In this document: piece by piece, positions 17,553 through 26,469 of the stretch
How positions within the stretch are numbered: position 1 is the stretch's first letter
Layout: the number at the start of each line of letters is the position of its first letter
DNA from: Paraconexibacter sp040581415
GTDB taxonomy: Bacteria; Actinomycetota; Thermoleophilia; Solirubrobacterales; Solirubrobacteraceae
Assembly: GCF_040581415.1 (NCBI RefSeq)
Contig: NZ_CP114014.1
Location: 124,001-188,000 of the forward strand
Direction: 5' to 3'
Length of the DNA: 64,000 bases
Program-made: the position numbers and the translations under genes
Notes under the pieces: generated by a model
What the model saw: only the letters and a program-made list of their open reading frames with translations
Database searches by the model: none
What the model was told of the DNA's origin: nothing

Positions 17553-18893
17553 TCACCGCAGCCGGTAGACCTTCGTCTTCGACGTGACCCGGCCCGTCAG
17601 GTCGCGGCCGGTGAACTTGACCGTCGCGGTCACGCGCTGCTTGCGGCGCAGCGCGGCCAGGATGCGGTCGGTGCCGAGCTCGGACGGCGCCAGGTTCACG
17701 ACCGCGAGCCCCGGGAACTCGAGGGCCCGGCGCTCGGTGTCGAGGGTGATCGCTCGCCGCTGGCCGCGGATGGTGACCTTGCCGCTGATGACCCCGGCGC
17801 ACGGACGGCCGCACGAGACCGCGGGCCGGACGGCGAACTCCTGGCGGAACTCCTGGATCGCCGCGCCGCCGAGCGAGGCGACGAACCGCTCGGCCGGGTC
17901 CTTGGCGACCGAGCCGCACGGGACGGCGCCCTTCACGCCGAAGCGCTGCACGCGGCGGTTGCCGGTGTCGGCCACGTAGAGGGTGCCGCGGCAGTCGGTG
18001 GCCAGCGCCGTCGGCTCCGTGAACTGCGCGGCCTGGCTCCCGGGGGAGAGGCCGACCGGGCTCTGGTAGGCCCCGCTCGCGCTGAACTGCTGCACGCGCG
18101 AGAGGCGACGGTCGGAGACGAACAGCGTCCCGGCGCCGAACGCCAGCGACTGGTTGTCCTCGAAGAACGGCCCGGGTGCATCGCCGCTCTCGCCGAGGGA
18201 GCCGAAGAAGGCGCCGTCGAGGCCGAACACCGACACCGTCGGGGCGTCGGTGACGTACAGACGGCCGTCCGGTCCGCTGACGACGTCGCCCGGGCGGTCG
18301 AGCGCCTCGCTCTCCAGCGTGCCGGCGGCCGCGCCGCCCTGGGTGAACAGCGTCAGCCGGCCGGAATCGGCGACGACCAGGCGCCCGCTCGCGTCGAACG
18401 CCATGCCCTTCGGGTCGGTGATCTGGCCGGGCCCGCTGCCGGAGGCGGCGAACGCCCGCAGGTACTTCCCTGTCGCGCTCCAGACGCTGATGCGGGTGCG
18501 GTCGGGCCCGTCCTCGGCCACGTAGACGTTCCCGTCCGGCCCGACGGTGAGCGCCCGCGGCTCGTAGAGCAGGCCGGGCACCTGGTCGTTGTCCCCGCGC
18601 TCGCTCTCGTCAGCGCTGCGGCCCCACTGGCGCACGAGGCGGCCGTCGCCGGTGAACTTCTGCACGCGGCCGTCCCCGTCGACGAACGTGTCCAGGACGT
18701 AGACGTAGCCCCGGGTGTCGGTGGCGACGTCCTCGATGTCCGTGAACTGGCCGGGCTTCTCCCCGAGTGAGCCCCAGCTGCCGAGGTAGTCGGCCCCGGC
18801 GGCGGGCGGGGGCGCCAGGACGGCCGACGCGAGCGTCGCGACCGCGCCCGTGAGCGTCAGCCGTAGCGCGGTGCGCAGGCGGGCGGGGATCAT
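17553..18893 (-). CDS. Secreted NHL-repeat beta-propeller protein
   Basis: A 446-residue exported protein. A signal peptide (about 1-33, ending PPAAGA) precedes a propeller of six or so NHL-type blades of the form FTDIEDVATDTRGYVYVLDT, LYEPRALTVGPDGNVYVAED and FTEPTALATDCRGTLYVADT. A C-terminal beta domain of about 110 residues contains CGRPCAGVISGKVTI. The ATG at 18893 overlaps the stop of the preceding gene (ATGA), so it is the second gene of a two-gene operon. NHL propellers usually mediate protein or polysaccharide binding; no catalytic residues are evident. Confidence 0.85.
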   Translation of the reverse strand: MIPARLRTALRLTLTGAVATLASAVLAPPPAAGADYLGSWGSLGEKPGQFTDIEDVATDTRGYVYVLDTFVDGDGRVQKFTGDGRLVRQWGRSADESERGDNDQVPGLLYEPRALTVGPDGNVYVAEDGPDRTRISVWSATGKYLRAFAASGSGPGQITDPKGMAFDASGRLVVADSGRLTLFTQGGAAAGTLESEALDRPGDVVSGPDGRLYVTDAPTVSVFGLDGAFFGSLGESGDAPGPFFEDNQSLAFGAGTLFVSDRRLSRVQQFSASGAYQSPVGLSPGSQAAQFTEPTALATDCRGTLYVADTGNRRVQRFGVKGAVPCGSVAKDPAERFVASLGGAAIQEFRQEFAVRPAVSCGRPCAGVISGKVTIRGQRRAITLDTERRALEFPGLAVVNLAPSELGTDRILAALRRKQRVTATVKFTGRDLTGRVTSKTKVYRLR

Positions 18894-20425
18894 CGTGCGA
18901 GCCCCCAGGCCGGGCCGGTGAGCTCGACGTTGCGCGCGACCAGGCGCGGCTGGCCCCCGCGGGTCGGGATCACGAGCAGGTCCTTGCCGCGGTTGAAGGC
19001 CACCTGCGTTCCGTCCGGCGAGAAGATCGGGTTCGTGTCGCGGTCGCCGGTGGTCAGGTTCCGCAGGCGCTTGCCGTTGGCCGGGTTCCAGAGCTCGATG
19101 CGGCCGCGGAACTTCTGGTCGCCGTCCTCGCCCGTGGCGGGCTCGGACACGACGGCCAGGGTGCGGCCGTCCGCTGACGTCGAGACCCCGGACAGCGCTC
19201 GCGTGGGGTCCTTGGCGACGGCGCGCGCACACTCGCCCTTGGCGTCGAGCAGGCACATGTACTCGTTCCCGAGCTCCGGGCCGTCGGGCTCCTCGTCCTT
19301 GATCAGCCCGTCGCGGTACCAGCCGTGGGTGACGACGGTGGTCTCGACGGTGTCCGAGTCCTTGTCGCCGAGGCTGCGGATCTCCAGGCTCGGGACGAGC
19401 GGGTAGTTGCACTGCAGGATGAAGTCGACGCCGGGGAAGCACGACGGGACCGTCACGAGCTGGTTCCAGGCGACGCTGCGCCCATCGGCCCGCAGCGCCG
19501 GGCGGCTGCCCGACTTCGACCAGAGCGTGCGGGCGCGCCCGTCGCGGCCGGCGCGGAAGATCTCGTCGTCGTAGTCGAAGCTCGTGGTGGCCCCGGTCTG
19601 GGACACGGTCACCGCCGCGTAGGGCTTGGCCTTCGTCCCGGACAGGATCACCTTCGACCGGCGCGAGACCGGGTCGATGCGGCAGATCGAGTAGCTCCGG
19701 CAGACGCCGTAGAGGTACGAGCGGCCCGCGACGGTGAGCTTCGGGACCGCCGAGCGCACGCGGAAGGCGCCGCCGAACCGGCCGGCCGCGTTCCCGTTCG
19801 CCGACTTGTCCTCGACGGGGGCGGGCGTGGGTGTGGGTGCAGGCGTGGGTGTAGGAGCCGGAGCGGGGGTCGTCGGGGCCGGCGGCGGGGTGCCGCCCTC
19901 GGGCGTGAGCGAGAAGCTCCGCAGCGTGTCGTAGGTCTGGCTCGCATCGGCCGTGTTGCCGATCAGCGCCCGCGCGCAGTCGGGCTCCGCGCCGCCCGGC
20001 AGGGTCGCCGCGGTGCTGAGCGTCACCGTCGCCCCGTCGACGGTCCGGGTCGTGGGGATGTCGGCGTCGCTGTCGCTGCGCCGCGCGAACGGCGTGAAGG
20101 TGCTGGCGGGATCGGTGAAGCCGACGACCGTGACGCTCGGACCGGTGCAGGCCAGCCCGTCCAGGCGGCCGACGAAGACCCCGGCGTACCCGTTCGTCGC
20201 CGCGGTCGCGGGACCGGCGAGCGTCACCGTGGCGGTGGTCCCGGACGCGGGGTCGTGGCGCACGGTCAGGCCGGTCACGTCGCGGGCGGGGAGCGGCCCG
20301 TCCCCGGCGGAATCGGTGCCGCTGCCCGTCTGGACCGCGGCGCCGGCGCCCGGTGAGGCGGCCAGCAGGAGCGCAACGGCGAGCCCCGTAGCGCGAATGG
20401 TCGTCCCCAGGCGTCCGTGCGTCAC
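18890..20425 (-). CDS. Secreted TolB-like beta-propeller protein
   Basis: A 511-residue exported protein. A signal peptide (about 1-29, ending SPGAGA) is followed by a roughly 150-residue beta domain, a Pro/Ala/Thr-rich linker (TPAPAPTPTPAPTPTPAP), and a WD40/TolB-type propeller. The clearest blades are LSGVSTSADGRTLAVVSEPA and PIFSPDGTQVAFNRGKD. The propeller includes Cys pairs (YGVCRSYSICRID; FPGVDFILQCNYP) likely to form disulfides. The start is GTG 20425. It is coupled to the downstream NHL-propeller gene by a four-base overlap, so the two propellers may act together at the cell surface. The ligand is unknown. Confidence 0.82.
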   Translation of the reverse strand: MTHGRLGTTIRATGLAVALLLAASPGAGAAVQTGSGTDSAGDGPLPARDVTGLTVRHDPASGTTATVTLAGPATAATNGYAGVFVGRLDGLACTGPSVTVVGFTDPASTFTPFARRSDSDADIPTTRTVDGATVTLSTAATLPGGAEPDCARALIGNTADASQTYDTLRSFSLTPEGGTPPPAPTTPAPAPTPTPAPTPTPAPVEDKSANGNAAGRFGGAFRVRSAVPKLTVAGRSYLYGVCRSYSICRIDPVSRRSKVILSGTKAKPYAAVTVSQTGATTSFDYDDEIFRAGRDGRARTLWSKSGSRPALRADGRSVAWNQLVTVPSCFPGVDFILQCNYPLVPSLEIRSLGDKDSDTVETTVVTHGWYRDGLIKDEEPDGPELGNEYMCLLDAKGECARAVAKDPTRALSGVSTSADGRTLAVVSEPATGEDGDQKFRGRIELWNPANGKRLRNLTTGDRDTNPIFSPDGTQVAFNRGKDLLVIPTRGGQPRLVARNVELTGPAWGLAR

Positions 20426-20468
20426 GCACTCGCACTTCTCCGCACGGCGCCGAGTTGAAACCGGCGGG

Positions 20469-21185
20469 TCAGATCGCGGCGCGCACGGCGAGGGCGCGCG
20501 CCGGGACGTCGGTGATGACGGCCTCGACCCGCGGGTCGGCGAGGAACCGCCGGAGGCCGTCCTCGCGGTTGACCGTCCAGACGAACGCGCCGAGGCCCGC
20601 CGCGTGGGTCCGCTCGAGCGCGCCGAGCGAGGCGATCAGGAGGTGCATGCCGACCGCGTCCGCCCCGCAGGCGCGCGCCCGGGCGACCGGCGACAGCTCC
20701 GAGAGCCGCGTCCGGACGGGGTGCGGCCCGGGGCGATCGGTCCCGACGAGCAGGCCGGTCCGCACCTGCGGTGCGCGCTCCTTGACCTCCGCCGCGACGG
20801 CGTCGAGGAACGAGGTGACGATCAGCGGCTGCGCGGGGTCGGCGTCGGGGTCCGCGTCGCCCAGCGCGGCGAGCACGCGGTCGACGTAGCCGGCCTCCTT
20901 GAGCTCGACGTCGAGCCCGATGCGGCCGCGGGCCAGGTCGATCACCTCCGCCAGCAACGGCGGGGTGTGGCCGGTCATCGCGCCGATCTGGGCCCGGGTG
21001 AGGTCCGCGACCGGCTTCCGACGGACGTGACCGTCGTGGAACGTGATGAGCTGGTCGTCCGCGGTGCGGCGGACGTCGAACTCGATCGCGTCGGCGCCGG
21101 CCACGATCGCGCCCTCGAACGCCTCCAGGCTGTTGTCGACGTGGCCCGCAGACGCCCCGCGGTGGGCGACCACGAGCGCTGTCAT
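20469..21185 (-). CDS. Glycerophosphodiester phosphodiesterase
   Basis: A 238-residue GDPD-family enzyme that hydrolyses glycerophosphodiesters to glycerol-3-phosphate and an alcohol. Catalytic His in VVAHRGAS, NSLEAFEGAI, the metal ligands EFDVRRTADD, FHDGHVRRK with the second His, and DVELKE are all present. VWTVNREDGLRRFLADPRVEAVITD is the usual C-terminal end. There is no signal peptide, so it is probably cytoplasmic. The ATG at 21185 overlaps the stop of the upstream alpha/beta hydrolase (ATGA). Together they look like a small lipid or phosphodiester turnover operon. Confidence 0.93.
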   Translation of the reverse strand: MTALVVAHRGASAGHVDNSLEAFEGAIVAGADAIEFDVRRTADDQLITFHDGHVRRKPVADLTRAQIGAMTGHTPPLLAEVIDLARGRIGLDVELKEAGYVDRVLAALGDADPDADPAQPLIVTSFLDAVAAEVKERAPQVRTGLLVGTDRPGPHPVRTRLSELSPVARARACGADAVGMHLLIASLGALERTHAAGLGAFVWTVNREDGLRRFLADPRVEAVITDVPARALAVRAAI

Positions 21186-21838
21186 CGCGCCTCCGGGCCC
21201 GACGCGCCCAGCGGCAGGCGGTCGTCGAGCCAGGCGACGACCGTGTCCGCGATCCCGCGGACGTCCTTCTTGAGGCCGTGATCGCCGGGCACGCGGGCGA
21301 CGGTCCAGCGGGCCGGGTCCTGCGCGTCGTCGTCGACCATCCCGAAGCGGTCGTTCACGCCCTGCACCACCAGTGTCGGCACGCCGGCACCGGCCAGCTC
21401 GGGCAGGCGGGAGGGGCCGGACGTCCCGTCGCGCCGCGCGGGCGGCTGCAGCGGAAAGGCCAGGCAGAGCACCGCGACGGCGCCCACGGCGGTCGCGGTG
21501 CGGCAGGCGACGCGCGCGCCCGAGGACCGGCCGCCGCAGACCACCGGCAGGCCGGCCAGCGGCCCGTCGCGCAGCGCGGCGAGCACCGGGATCCAGGCCT
21601 CGTCGAGCTTCGGCGCCGGGGGCGTGGACTTCTTGCCGGCCACGCGGTACGGCTGCTCGACGAGGGCGACGCTGACCCCTGCCGCGACAGCGGCCGCGGT
21701 CACGGCGACGAGGTCCGGGGCGGTCACCGAGCCCCCCGCGCCGTGGCCGAGGACGAGGCCCCCGCGGGCGGCGCCGGTCGCGGGGTGCAGGTGCGCACGC
21801 GCCGGGCCGTGCGGGGTGTCGAGCTCCATGACGGTCAT
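21182..21838 (-). CDS. Alpha/beta-family hydrolase (KANL3/Tex30-like)
   Basis: A 218-residue short alpha/beta hydrolase. LVLGHGAGGSVTAPDL is the oxyanion-hole loop and VVCGGRSSGARVACR is the nucleophile elbow (GxSxG), both typical of the KANL3/Tex30 dienelactone-hydrolase-like group. VVQGVNDRFG supplies the acid region and VPGDHGLK the catalytic His. ATG 21838 was chosen; a second ATG three codons later is equally possible, and neither has a clear Shine-Dalgarno. It is divergent from the subtilase gene and translationally coupled to the glycerophosphodiesterase. The substrate is unknown. Confidence 0.85.
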   Translation of the reverse strand: MTVMELDTPHGPARAHLHPATGAARGGLVLGHGAGGSVTAPDLVAVTAAAVAAGVSVALVEQPYRVAGKKSTPPAPKLDEAWIPVLAALRDGPLAGLPVVCGGRSSGARVACRTATAVGAVAVLCLAFPLQPPARRDGTSGPSRLPELAGAGVPTLVVQGVNDRFGMVDDDAQDPARWTVARVPGDHGLKKDVRGIADTVVAWLDDRLPLGASGPEAR

Positions 21839-21936
21839 GCGTGCCGACCATTGTGCAGCGCGCGGCGGCCCCCGGCCATGCCCAGATGCGTCAGATCCCG
21901 GTTGCGGCACCGGGCGCGGCCCGGTTGACTTGGCCG

Positions 21937-23553
21937 ATGCGCGATCCGCGGCGGGGCTCGACCACCGGCGATCACAGGGGCAGGCGGCTGCGCCGCGCCG
22001 GCCTGGCGACCGCGGCGCTGCTCGCCGGCACGGCCACGGCGGTGGCGATGGCGATCGCGCCCCCGAACGACCCGGACTACGGGAAGCAGACCGCCGCCGG
22101 CGGGGCGCTCGCGATCATCAAGCACCCCGAGGCGCTGCGGACGATCGGCAAGACGCCGCTCGCGGACGTGCTGGTCACCGCGCTCGACACCGGCCTGGAC
22201 CTCGACCACCCGGAGTTCGCCGGCCGCCTGGCGACCGTGCCCGCCGGGACCCCGGCGCCCAAGGTCTACGGCAGCCCGCCGACCGACCCCGCCGTGGTGC
22301 CGCCCGGCGGATCCAGCGGCTGGGACCTGATCGGCACGCTCGAGCCCGGCGACAGCACGCTGAAGCCGGACGCCGACCCCACCGACCCGGTCGGGCGGAC
22401 CAGCCACGGCACCGCGGTCTCGGGCGTCCTGGGCGCCGCGACGGGCAACGGCGTCGGGGGCGCCGGCGTCGCGCCGAACGCGCGTTTCCTGGCGCTGCGC
22501 ACCTGCTGGGACGACGACAACTGCTACCAGTCGATCCAGGCCGACGCGACCACGTGGGCCGTCGACCGCGGGGTCCGCGTGGTGAGCATGAGCTGGCTGT
22601 CCTCGCCGGTCGGGGGCGACGGCCGCTGGGGCGACGGCTTCGACACGGTGATCAAGCAGTCGACGAACGCTCTCTTCGTCGCGATCCCGGGCGGCAACGG
22701 GGACGGTGGCAAGCTCGCGGACGCAGACCGGCGACCGTGCGGCGACCCGGCGGCGAACATCCTCTGCGTCACGACGTCCTCGCCCGGCGACGGCCTCGAC
22801 TGCGGTGAGGTCAACCCGGCGATCGTCGACCTCGCCGTCCCCACGCAGAACAGCGTGACGGCGGCCAACGGCGGCGGGACGCAGGCGACGGGCTGCGCCA
22901 CGAGCTACGCCGCACCGGTCGCGGCCGGGGCCGCCGCGGTCCTCTTCGGCCTGGACCCGAAGGCGACCCCGGTGGACGTGAAGAACGCGCTTGTCGACTC
23001 GGCGCGCAAGGTGCCGGCCTTCGCGGGCAAGACGGTCAGCGGCGGTGTCCTGGACCTCGACGCGGCGGTCAAGCTGTTCGCGCAGCGGCGCGGCATCACG
23101 CTCGTCCCGGACACCGGCACGGGGACGACGACCACCCCCACGACGACGACGACCGGGACGACGACCACCGGGGGGACGACGACCCAGCCGACCACGGCGC
23201 TCCCGCCGCTGACGCCGGTGTCGCCCCGCAAGCTGACTGCGACCGGCACCCGGAAGGGCTTCGCCACCTTCACCCTGAAGGGGCGGCTCACGCTGCCGCC
23301 GGGGGCGAGCACGGCGCGGTACTGCGGTGCGGGCGGATCGGTGACGGTCACCGCCCGGTCGGGGCGGCGGACCCTGGCCACGCGGAAGGCCAAGCTCACG
23401 AAGACGTGCCGGTACTCCCTCGTCGTCGCGTTCTCGCGCAAGACGCGGATCGGCGGGACGTCCGTGCGGTTCTCGGTTCGCTTCGGCGGCTCGTCGGCCG
23501 TCCGTGCCCGGGCCGCGCAGACCGTCACGCTGAAGCTCGGCCGGCGCACCTGA
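21937..23553 (+). CDS. Secreted S8-family serine protease (subtilase)
   Basis: A 538-residue subtilisin-like endopeptidase. Twin arginines in a GRRLRRAGLATAALLAGTAT signal (about 14-40) allow Sec or Tat export. The catalytic triad is Asp84 (ALDTGLDLDHPE), His157 (SHGTAVSG) and Ser323 (ATSYAAPVAAG), with the oxyanion segment near IPGGNGDGG. After the protease domain there is a Thr/Gly-rich linker (about 395-425) and a beta-sandwich C-terminal domain with two Cys (ARYCGAGGSV; LTKTCRYSL). The ATG at 21937 begins the signal region. Extra Cys inside the protease domain suggest extracellular disulfides. It has no I9 propeptide that I can see. Confidence 0.9.
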   Translation: MRDPRRGSTTGDHRGRRLRRAGLATAALLAGTATAVAMAIAPPNDPDYGKQTAAGGALAIIKHPEALRTIGKTPLADVLVTALDTGLDLDHPEFAGRLATVPAGTPAPKVYGSPPTDPAVVPPGGSSGWDLIGTLEPGDSTLKPDADPTDPVGRTSHGTAVSGVLGAATGNGVGGAGVAPNARFLALRTCWDDDNCYQSIQADATTWAVDRGVRVVSMSWLSSPVGGDGRWGDGFDTVIKQSTNALFVAIPGGNGDGGKLADADRRPCGDPAANILCVTTSSPGDGLDCGEVNPAIVDLAVPTQNSVTAANGGGTQATGCATSYAAPVAAGAAAVLFGLDPKATPVDVKNALVDSARKVPAFAGKTVSGGVLDLDAAVKLFAQRRGITLVPDTGTGTTTTPTTTTTGTTTTGGTTTQPTTALPPLTPVSPRKLTATGTRKGFATFTLKGRLTLPPGASTARYCGAGGSVTVTARSGRRTLATRKAKLTKTCRYSLVVAFSRKTRIGGTSVRFSVRFGGSSAVRARAAQTVTLKLGRRT

Positions 23554-23586
23554 CGCGGCGACGACCGGTTCTGGAAAGGTGTGGCT

Positions 23587-24171
23587 GTGCCGTCCCTCTG
23601 GCTCATCCGCCATGCCCCTGCCGCCGGCAACCTGAACGGCGTGTTCATGGGGCAGCTGGACGGCGAGCCGGACGTCGACGGGCTGGCCGCCGCGGGCGCC
23701 CTCGGCGGCCAGGTGGCCGCCGACTTCATCTGGTCCAGCCCGCTGCGCCGTGCCGCCCTGACGGCGGCTGCGATCTTCCCCGGCCGGGACGTCGTCCACG
23801 ACGACCGCCTGATGGAGCGCCACCTGGGCAGTTGGCAGGGCCGTGTGAAGGACGAGGTCCGCGCCGAGCGGCCGGACGCGTTCACCGACGCCGGCACCCT
23901 CGACCTGACGATCACGCCGCCGGGCGGCGAGAGCCTCGCGGACCTGAAGACGCGGGTGGGCGCGGTCCTGGACGCGGTCGCTGCGCTGCCCGACGGCTCG
24001 ACGGTCGCGCTCGTCGCCCACAACGGCGTCCTGCGCACGGCGCGCGTCCTGCTCGGCCAGATGGACGTGCACGAGGCCTCGCGCACCCCGGAGAAGTTCG
24101 CCAGCCCGGCCCGGCTGACGCTCGACGCGCCGCGCCTGGCGCGGCTGAGGGCCGCCCGGCGCATCACGTAG
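23587..24171 (+). CDS. Histidine phosphatase family protein
   Basis: A 194-residue phosphoglycerate-mutase-like phosphatase. The phosphohistidine motif RHAPAAGN carries His9. SSPLRRAALTAAAI is the second Arg block, ERHLGSWQGR holds the acid residue, and LVAHNGVLR carries the second catalytic His. GGAAAGG is seven bases before the GTG at 23587, which decides the start over a GTG two codons earlier. It lies 13 bp ahead of the ComA-like gene, so it is the first gene of a three-gene operon. It may dephosphorylate the product of ComA (a ComB-like role), which is inference. Confidence 0.87.
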   Translation: MPSLWLIRHAPAAGNLNGVFMGQLDGEPDVDGLAAAGALGGQVAADFIWSSPLRRAALTAAAIFPGRDVVHDDRLMERHLGSWQGRVKDEVRAERPDAFTDAGTLDLTITPPGGESLADLKTRVGAVLDAVAALPDGSTVALVAHNGVLRTARVLLGQMDVHEASRTPEKFASPARLTLDAPRLARLRAARRIT

Positions 24172-24184
24172 GGTCTGGGCAAGC

Positions 24185-24961
24185 GTGCCCTCCGGAAGCT
24201 CCGTCCTGCCCCTGCCCCCGCGGGCGTCCAAGCCGCGCACGGCCGGGCTCACCCACGTGCTGGACCAGGGCCTCGGCCCGGCGGAGGTCGACAGCCTGCT
24301 CGCCGTGGCCGGTCCGCACATCGACCTCGTCCGGCTCGGGTGGGGCTCGGCGTTCGTCACCGCGAATCTGCCGGACAAGCTCGCGCAGTACCGCGACGGC
24401 GGCGTCCCGGTCATGGTCGGCGGCACGCTCACCGAGCTCGCGTGGCTCCACGGCCGCGTCGACGCGCTGCGCACCTGGCTGCAGGAGCACGCGATCGACC
24501 GCGTCGAGGTCTCCTCCGGCGTGGTCCCGATCCCGGCCGACGAGAAGCACGCGCTGATCACGGCGCTCGCACAGGACTTCACGGTCTACGCCGAGGTGGG
24601 GGAGAAGGACAGCGACGCGATCCTTGCGCCCTACCGCTGGGTCGAGCTCATCCGCGCCGCGCTGGCGGCCGGGGCGGAGCTCGTCGTCTGCGAGGGCCGC
24701 GCGACCGGCACCGCGGGCCTCTACCGTGCCGACGGCGAGGCGCGTACCGGCCTGATCGACGAGATCGTGCACGAGGTCGACCTCGCGAAGCTCGTCTTCG
24801 AGGCCCCGCGCAAGGACCAGCAGTCGTGGCTGATCAACCGCTTCGGAGGCGCGGTGAACCTCGGCAACGTCCCGCCGGCCGAGGTCATCTCGCTCGAGTC
24901 GCTGCGGCTCGGGCTGCGGGCCGACACGCTGCCGGCGTTCCACAACAGGAGCGGAACGTGA
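24185..24961 (+). CDS. comA: Phosphosulfolactate synthase (ComA family)
   Basis: A 258-residue TIM-barrel enzyme of the ComA family, which adds sulfite to phosphoenolpyruvate to give (2R)-phosphosulfolactate. Family features run in order: LTHVLDQGLGPAEVDSLL, DLVRLGWGSAFVT, YRDGGVPVMVGGTLTELAW, RVEVSSGVVPIP, VYAEVGEKDSD, ELVVCEGRATGTAGLY, LVFEAPRKDQQSWLINRFG and NLGNVPPAEVISLESLRLGL. In methanogens this is the first step to coenzyme M; in some bacilli it leads to sulfolactate. Here it overlaps an ATP-grasp gene by four bases and follows a histidine phosphatase, which suggests a sulfolactate-derived product. Start is GTG 24185. Confidence 0.88.
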   Translation: MPSGSSVLPLPPRASKPRTAGLTHVLDQGLGPAEVDSLLAVAGPHIDLVRLGWGSAFVTANLPDKLAQYRDGGVPVMVGGTLTELAWLHGRVDALRTWLQEHAIDRVEVSSGVVPIPADEKHALITALAQDFTVYAEVGEKDSDAILAPYRWVELIRAALAAGAELVVCEGRATGTAGLYRADGEARTGLIDEIVHEVDLAKLVFEAPRKDQQSWLINRFGGAVNLGNVPPAEVISLESLRLGLRADTLPAFHNRSGT

Positions 24962-25968
24962 GTGCTGACCACAGTCCCGGGAAGGTGAGCCCTCCGGGCG
25001 AGTCTTCCCTGCCCACCGTCCTCCTGACCGGCGTCGGCAAGCGCTTCGACATCGTGTCCGCCTTCGGCCGGCACGCCCGGACGATCGCCGCGGACCCCAA
25101 CCCGCTCGCACCCGCCCGCTACGCCGCCGACCTTGCCGTCGTCCCCCCGCGGATCGACGACCCGGACTACATCCCGTACCTCGAGCGGCTGGTCGCGGAG
25201 CACGACGTGAAGGCAGTCGTCCCGCTCACCGACCTCGACATCCACGTCCTCGCCGCCGCCGGCGACCGGCTGCCCGCGTTCGTCGCGTCGGTCGCGACCA
25301 CGGAGGCGATGTACGACAAGTACAAGACCCACCTCGAGCTCGAGGCCCGCGGGCTCCCGTCCCCGCCGACGGTCCTGCCGCCCGCTGAGCCGCCGTCCTA
25401 CCCCGTCATGGTCAAGCCGGTGTTCGGGTCGGGCGCCCGCTCGATCCACCCCTGCGCGGACCGCGCGGAGATGGAGTTCTTCGTCGGCTACGTCAAGGAG
25501 CCGGTGATGGTCCAGCGGCTGATGGGCGGCCCGGAGTTCTCGATCGACGTGCTCTGCGACCTGGACGGGCGCTGCCTGAACGCGATCCCGCGGACGATGC
25601 TCGAATCACGTGGCGGCGAGTCGATCAAGGGCCAGGTCATCCACGACGAGGAGCTGATGGGCCTGGCGGTCCGGGTCGCCGAGGCGTTCGCCTTCCGCGG
25701 GCCGGGCACGATCCAGATGTTCCGCGACCCGGAGATCGGCCTGGCGATCACCGACGTGAACCCGCGCTTCGGCGGAGCCTTCCCCGCGCCCATGTACGCC
25801 GCGCTCCCGGGCCGGACCTACCCCGAACTGATCGTCCGGATGGCGCAGGGCGAGCGGATCGAGCCGCACGTGGGCGAGTTCCGCTCCGGCCACCACTTCA
25901 CGCGCTACTACGAGCAGCTGGAGCTGGACGCCGACCAGCGCCCGACGGGCCGCCCGATGCTGGGGTGA
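24958..25968 (+). CDS. ATP-grasp ligase
   Basis: A 336-residue ATP-grasp enzyme resembling the carbamoyl-phosphate-synthase/amide-ligase group. The pre-ATP-grasp domain begins TVLLTGVGKRFDIVSAFGRH. ATP-binding elements are YPVMVKPVFGSGARSIHPC, VMVQRLMGGPEFSIDVLCDL, GPGTIQMF and ITDVNPRFGGAFP (Mg-binding Asn and Glu/Asp region). It would form an amide or thioester from a carboxylate via an acyl phosphate. The start is GTG 24958, overlapping the comA stop (GTGA) with CAGGAG upstream. The pairing suggests that sulfolactate or a derivative is joined to an amine or amino acid. No such enzyme is established, so this is a hypothesis. Confidence 0.85.
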   Translation: MSADHSPGKVSPPGESSLPTVLLTGVGKRFDIVSAFGRHARTIAADPNPLAPARYAADLAVVPPRIDDPDYIPYLERLVAEHDVKAVVPLTDLDIHVLAAAGDRLPAFVASVATTEAMYDKYKTHLELEARGLPSPPTVLPPAEPPSYPVMVKPVFGSGARSIHPCADRAEMEFFVGYVKEPVMVQRLMGGPEFSIDVLCDLDGRCLNAIPRTMLESRGGESIKGQVIHDEELMGLAVRVAEAFAFRGPGTIQMFRDPEIGLAITDVNPRFGGAFPAPMYAALPGRTYPELIVRMAQGERIEPHVGEFRSGHHFTRYYEQLELDADQRPTGRPMLG

Positions 25969-26469
25969 GAGTTGGGTTGGCGGGGCGGTCGGCGATCGGT
26001 CGTGGCCCTTCGCGGCTGGGGCGCTGAAGCACTCGCGCCAGGGGCAGCCGTCGTCCGGCGCCGGACGCCGCTGCGGACCACGACCGCTGGCCCACCACCC
26101 CGCGCCGCACTCCACGCGCGTCGAGCGTCGATTTCCCGTCCCTATGCATGGGGAAATGGACGTTCGGTTTCCGGCCTTGCCATCTGGCGGATCGAACGTC
26201 GGTTTCCCCATGACATGACAGGGGGAAATGGACGTTCGGCTCCGGTCGGCGGAACGTGGCCGACGCTGCCGACCGCCACAGCCGCGGGCTGGCGTCGTCG
26301 ACCTCCGCCCTGGCCGACGCCCCGCACCCAGGCACAGAGCGCCAACAAGCGCCCCTCGGCGTCTTCAGCCCGCGGTTCTCAAAGCCGCCGCGACCACCAG
26401 GTCCTCGGCGTCAGCGCCACCGACCCGCCGCACGACCGATCGACGCCGGTGACGACGTGCAGCTTGGCC
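25969..26469. other. 501-bp gene-free stretch with palindromic repeats
   Basis: No credible gene is seen; reading frames here lack start sites, codon bias or recognisable motifs. It holds the two palindromic units at 26122-26238, described separately. The rest is unremarkable GC-rich DNA between the convergent ATP-grasp and TetR genes. Confidence 0.6.
26122..26238. repeat. Two near-identical palindromic stem-loop units
   Basis: Unit 1 has arms at 26122-26137 and 26151-26166; unit 2 at 26193-26209 and 26222-26238. The right arm GGGAAATGGACGTTCG is identical in both. The left arms match its complement at 14 of 16 and 15 of 17 positions. Loops are 12-13 bases. They lie between convergent genes, so they could be terminators or copies of a small REP-like repeat family. 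Confidence 0.7.

Noticed and set aside
17553..20435. A 960-codon open frame across both beta-propeller genes
   Set aside because: Only the last 446 codons are protein-like; the front part is the wrong frame of the TolB-like gene. The two genes overlap by four bases.
24185..25968. Coenzyme M biosynthesis
   Set aside because: Only the ComA step is present; no ComC, ComD or ComE homologue is nearby.
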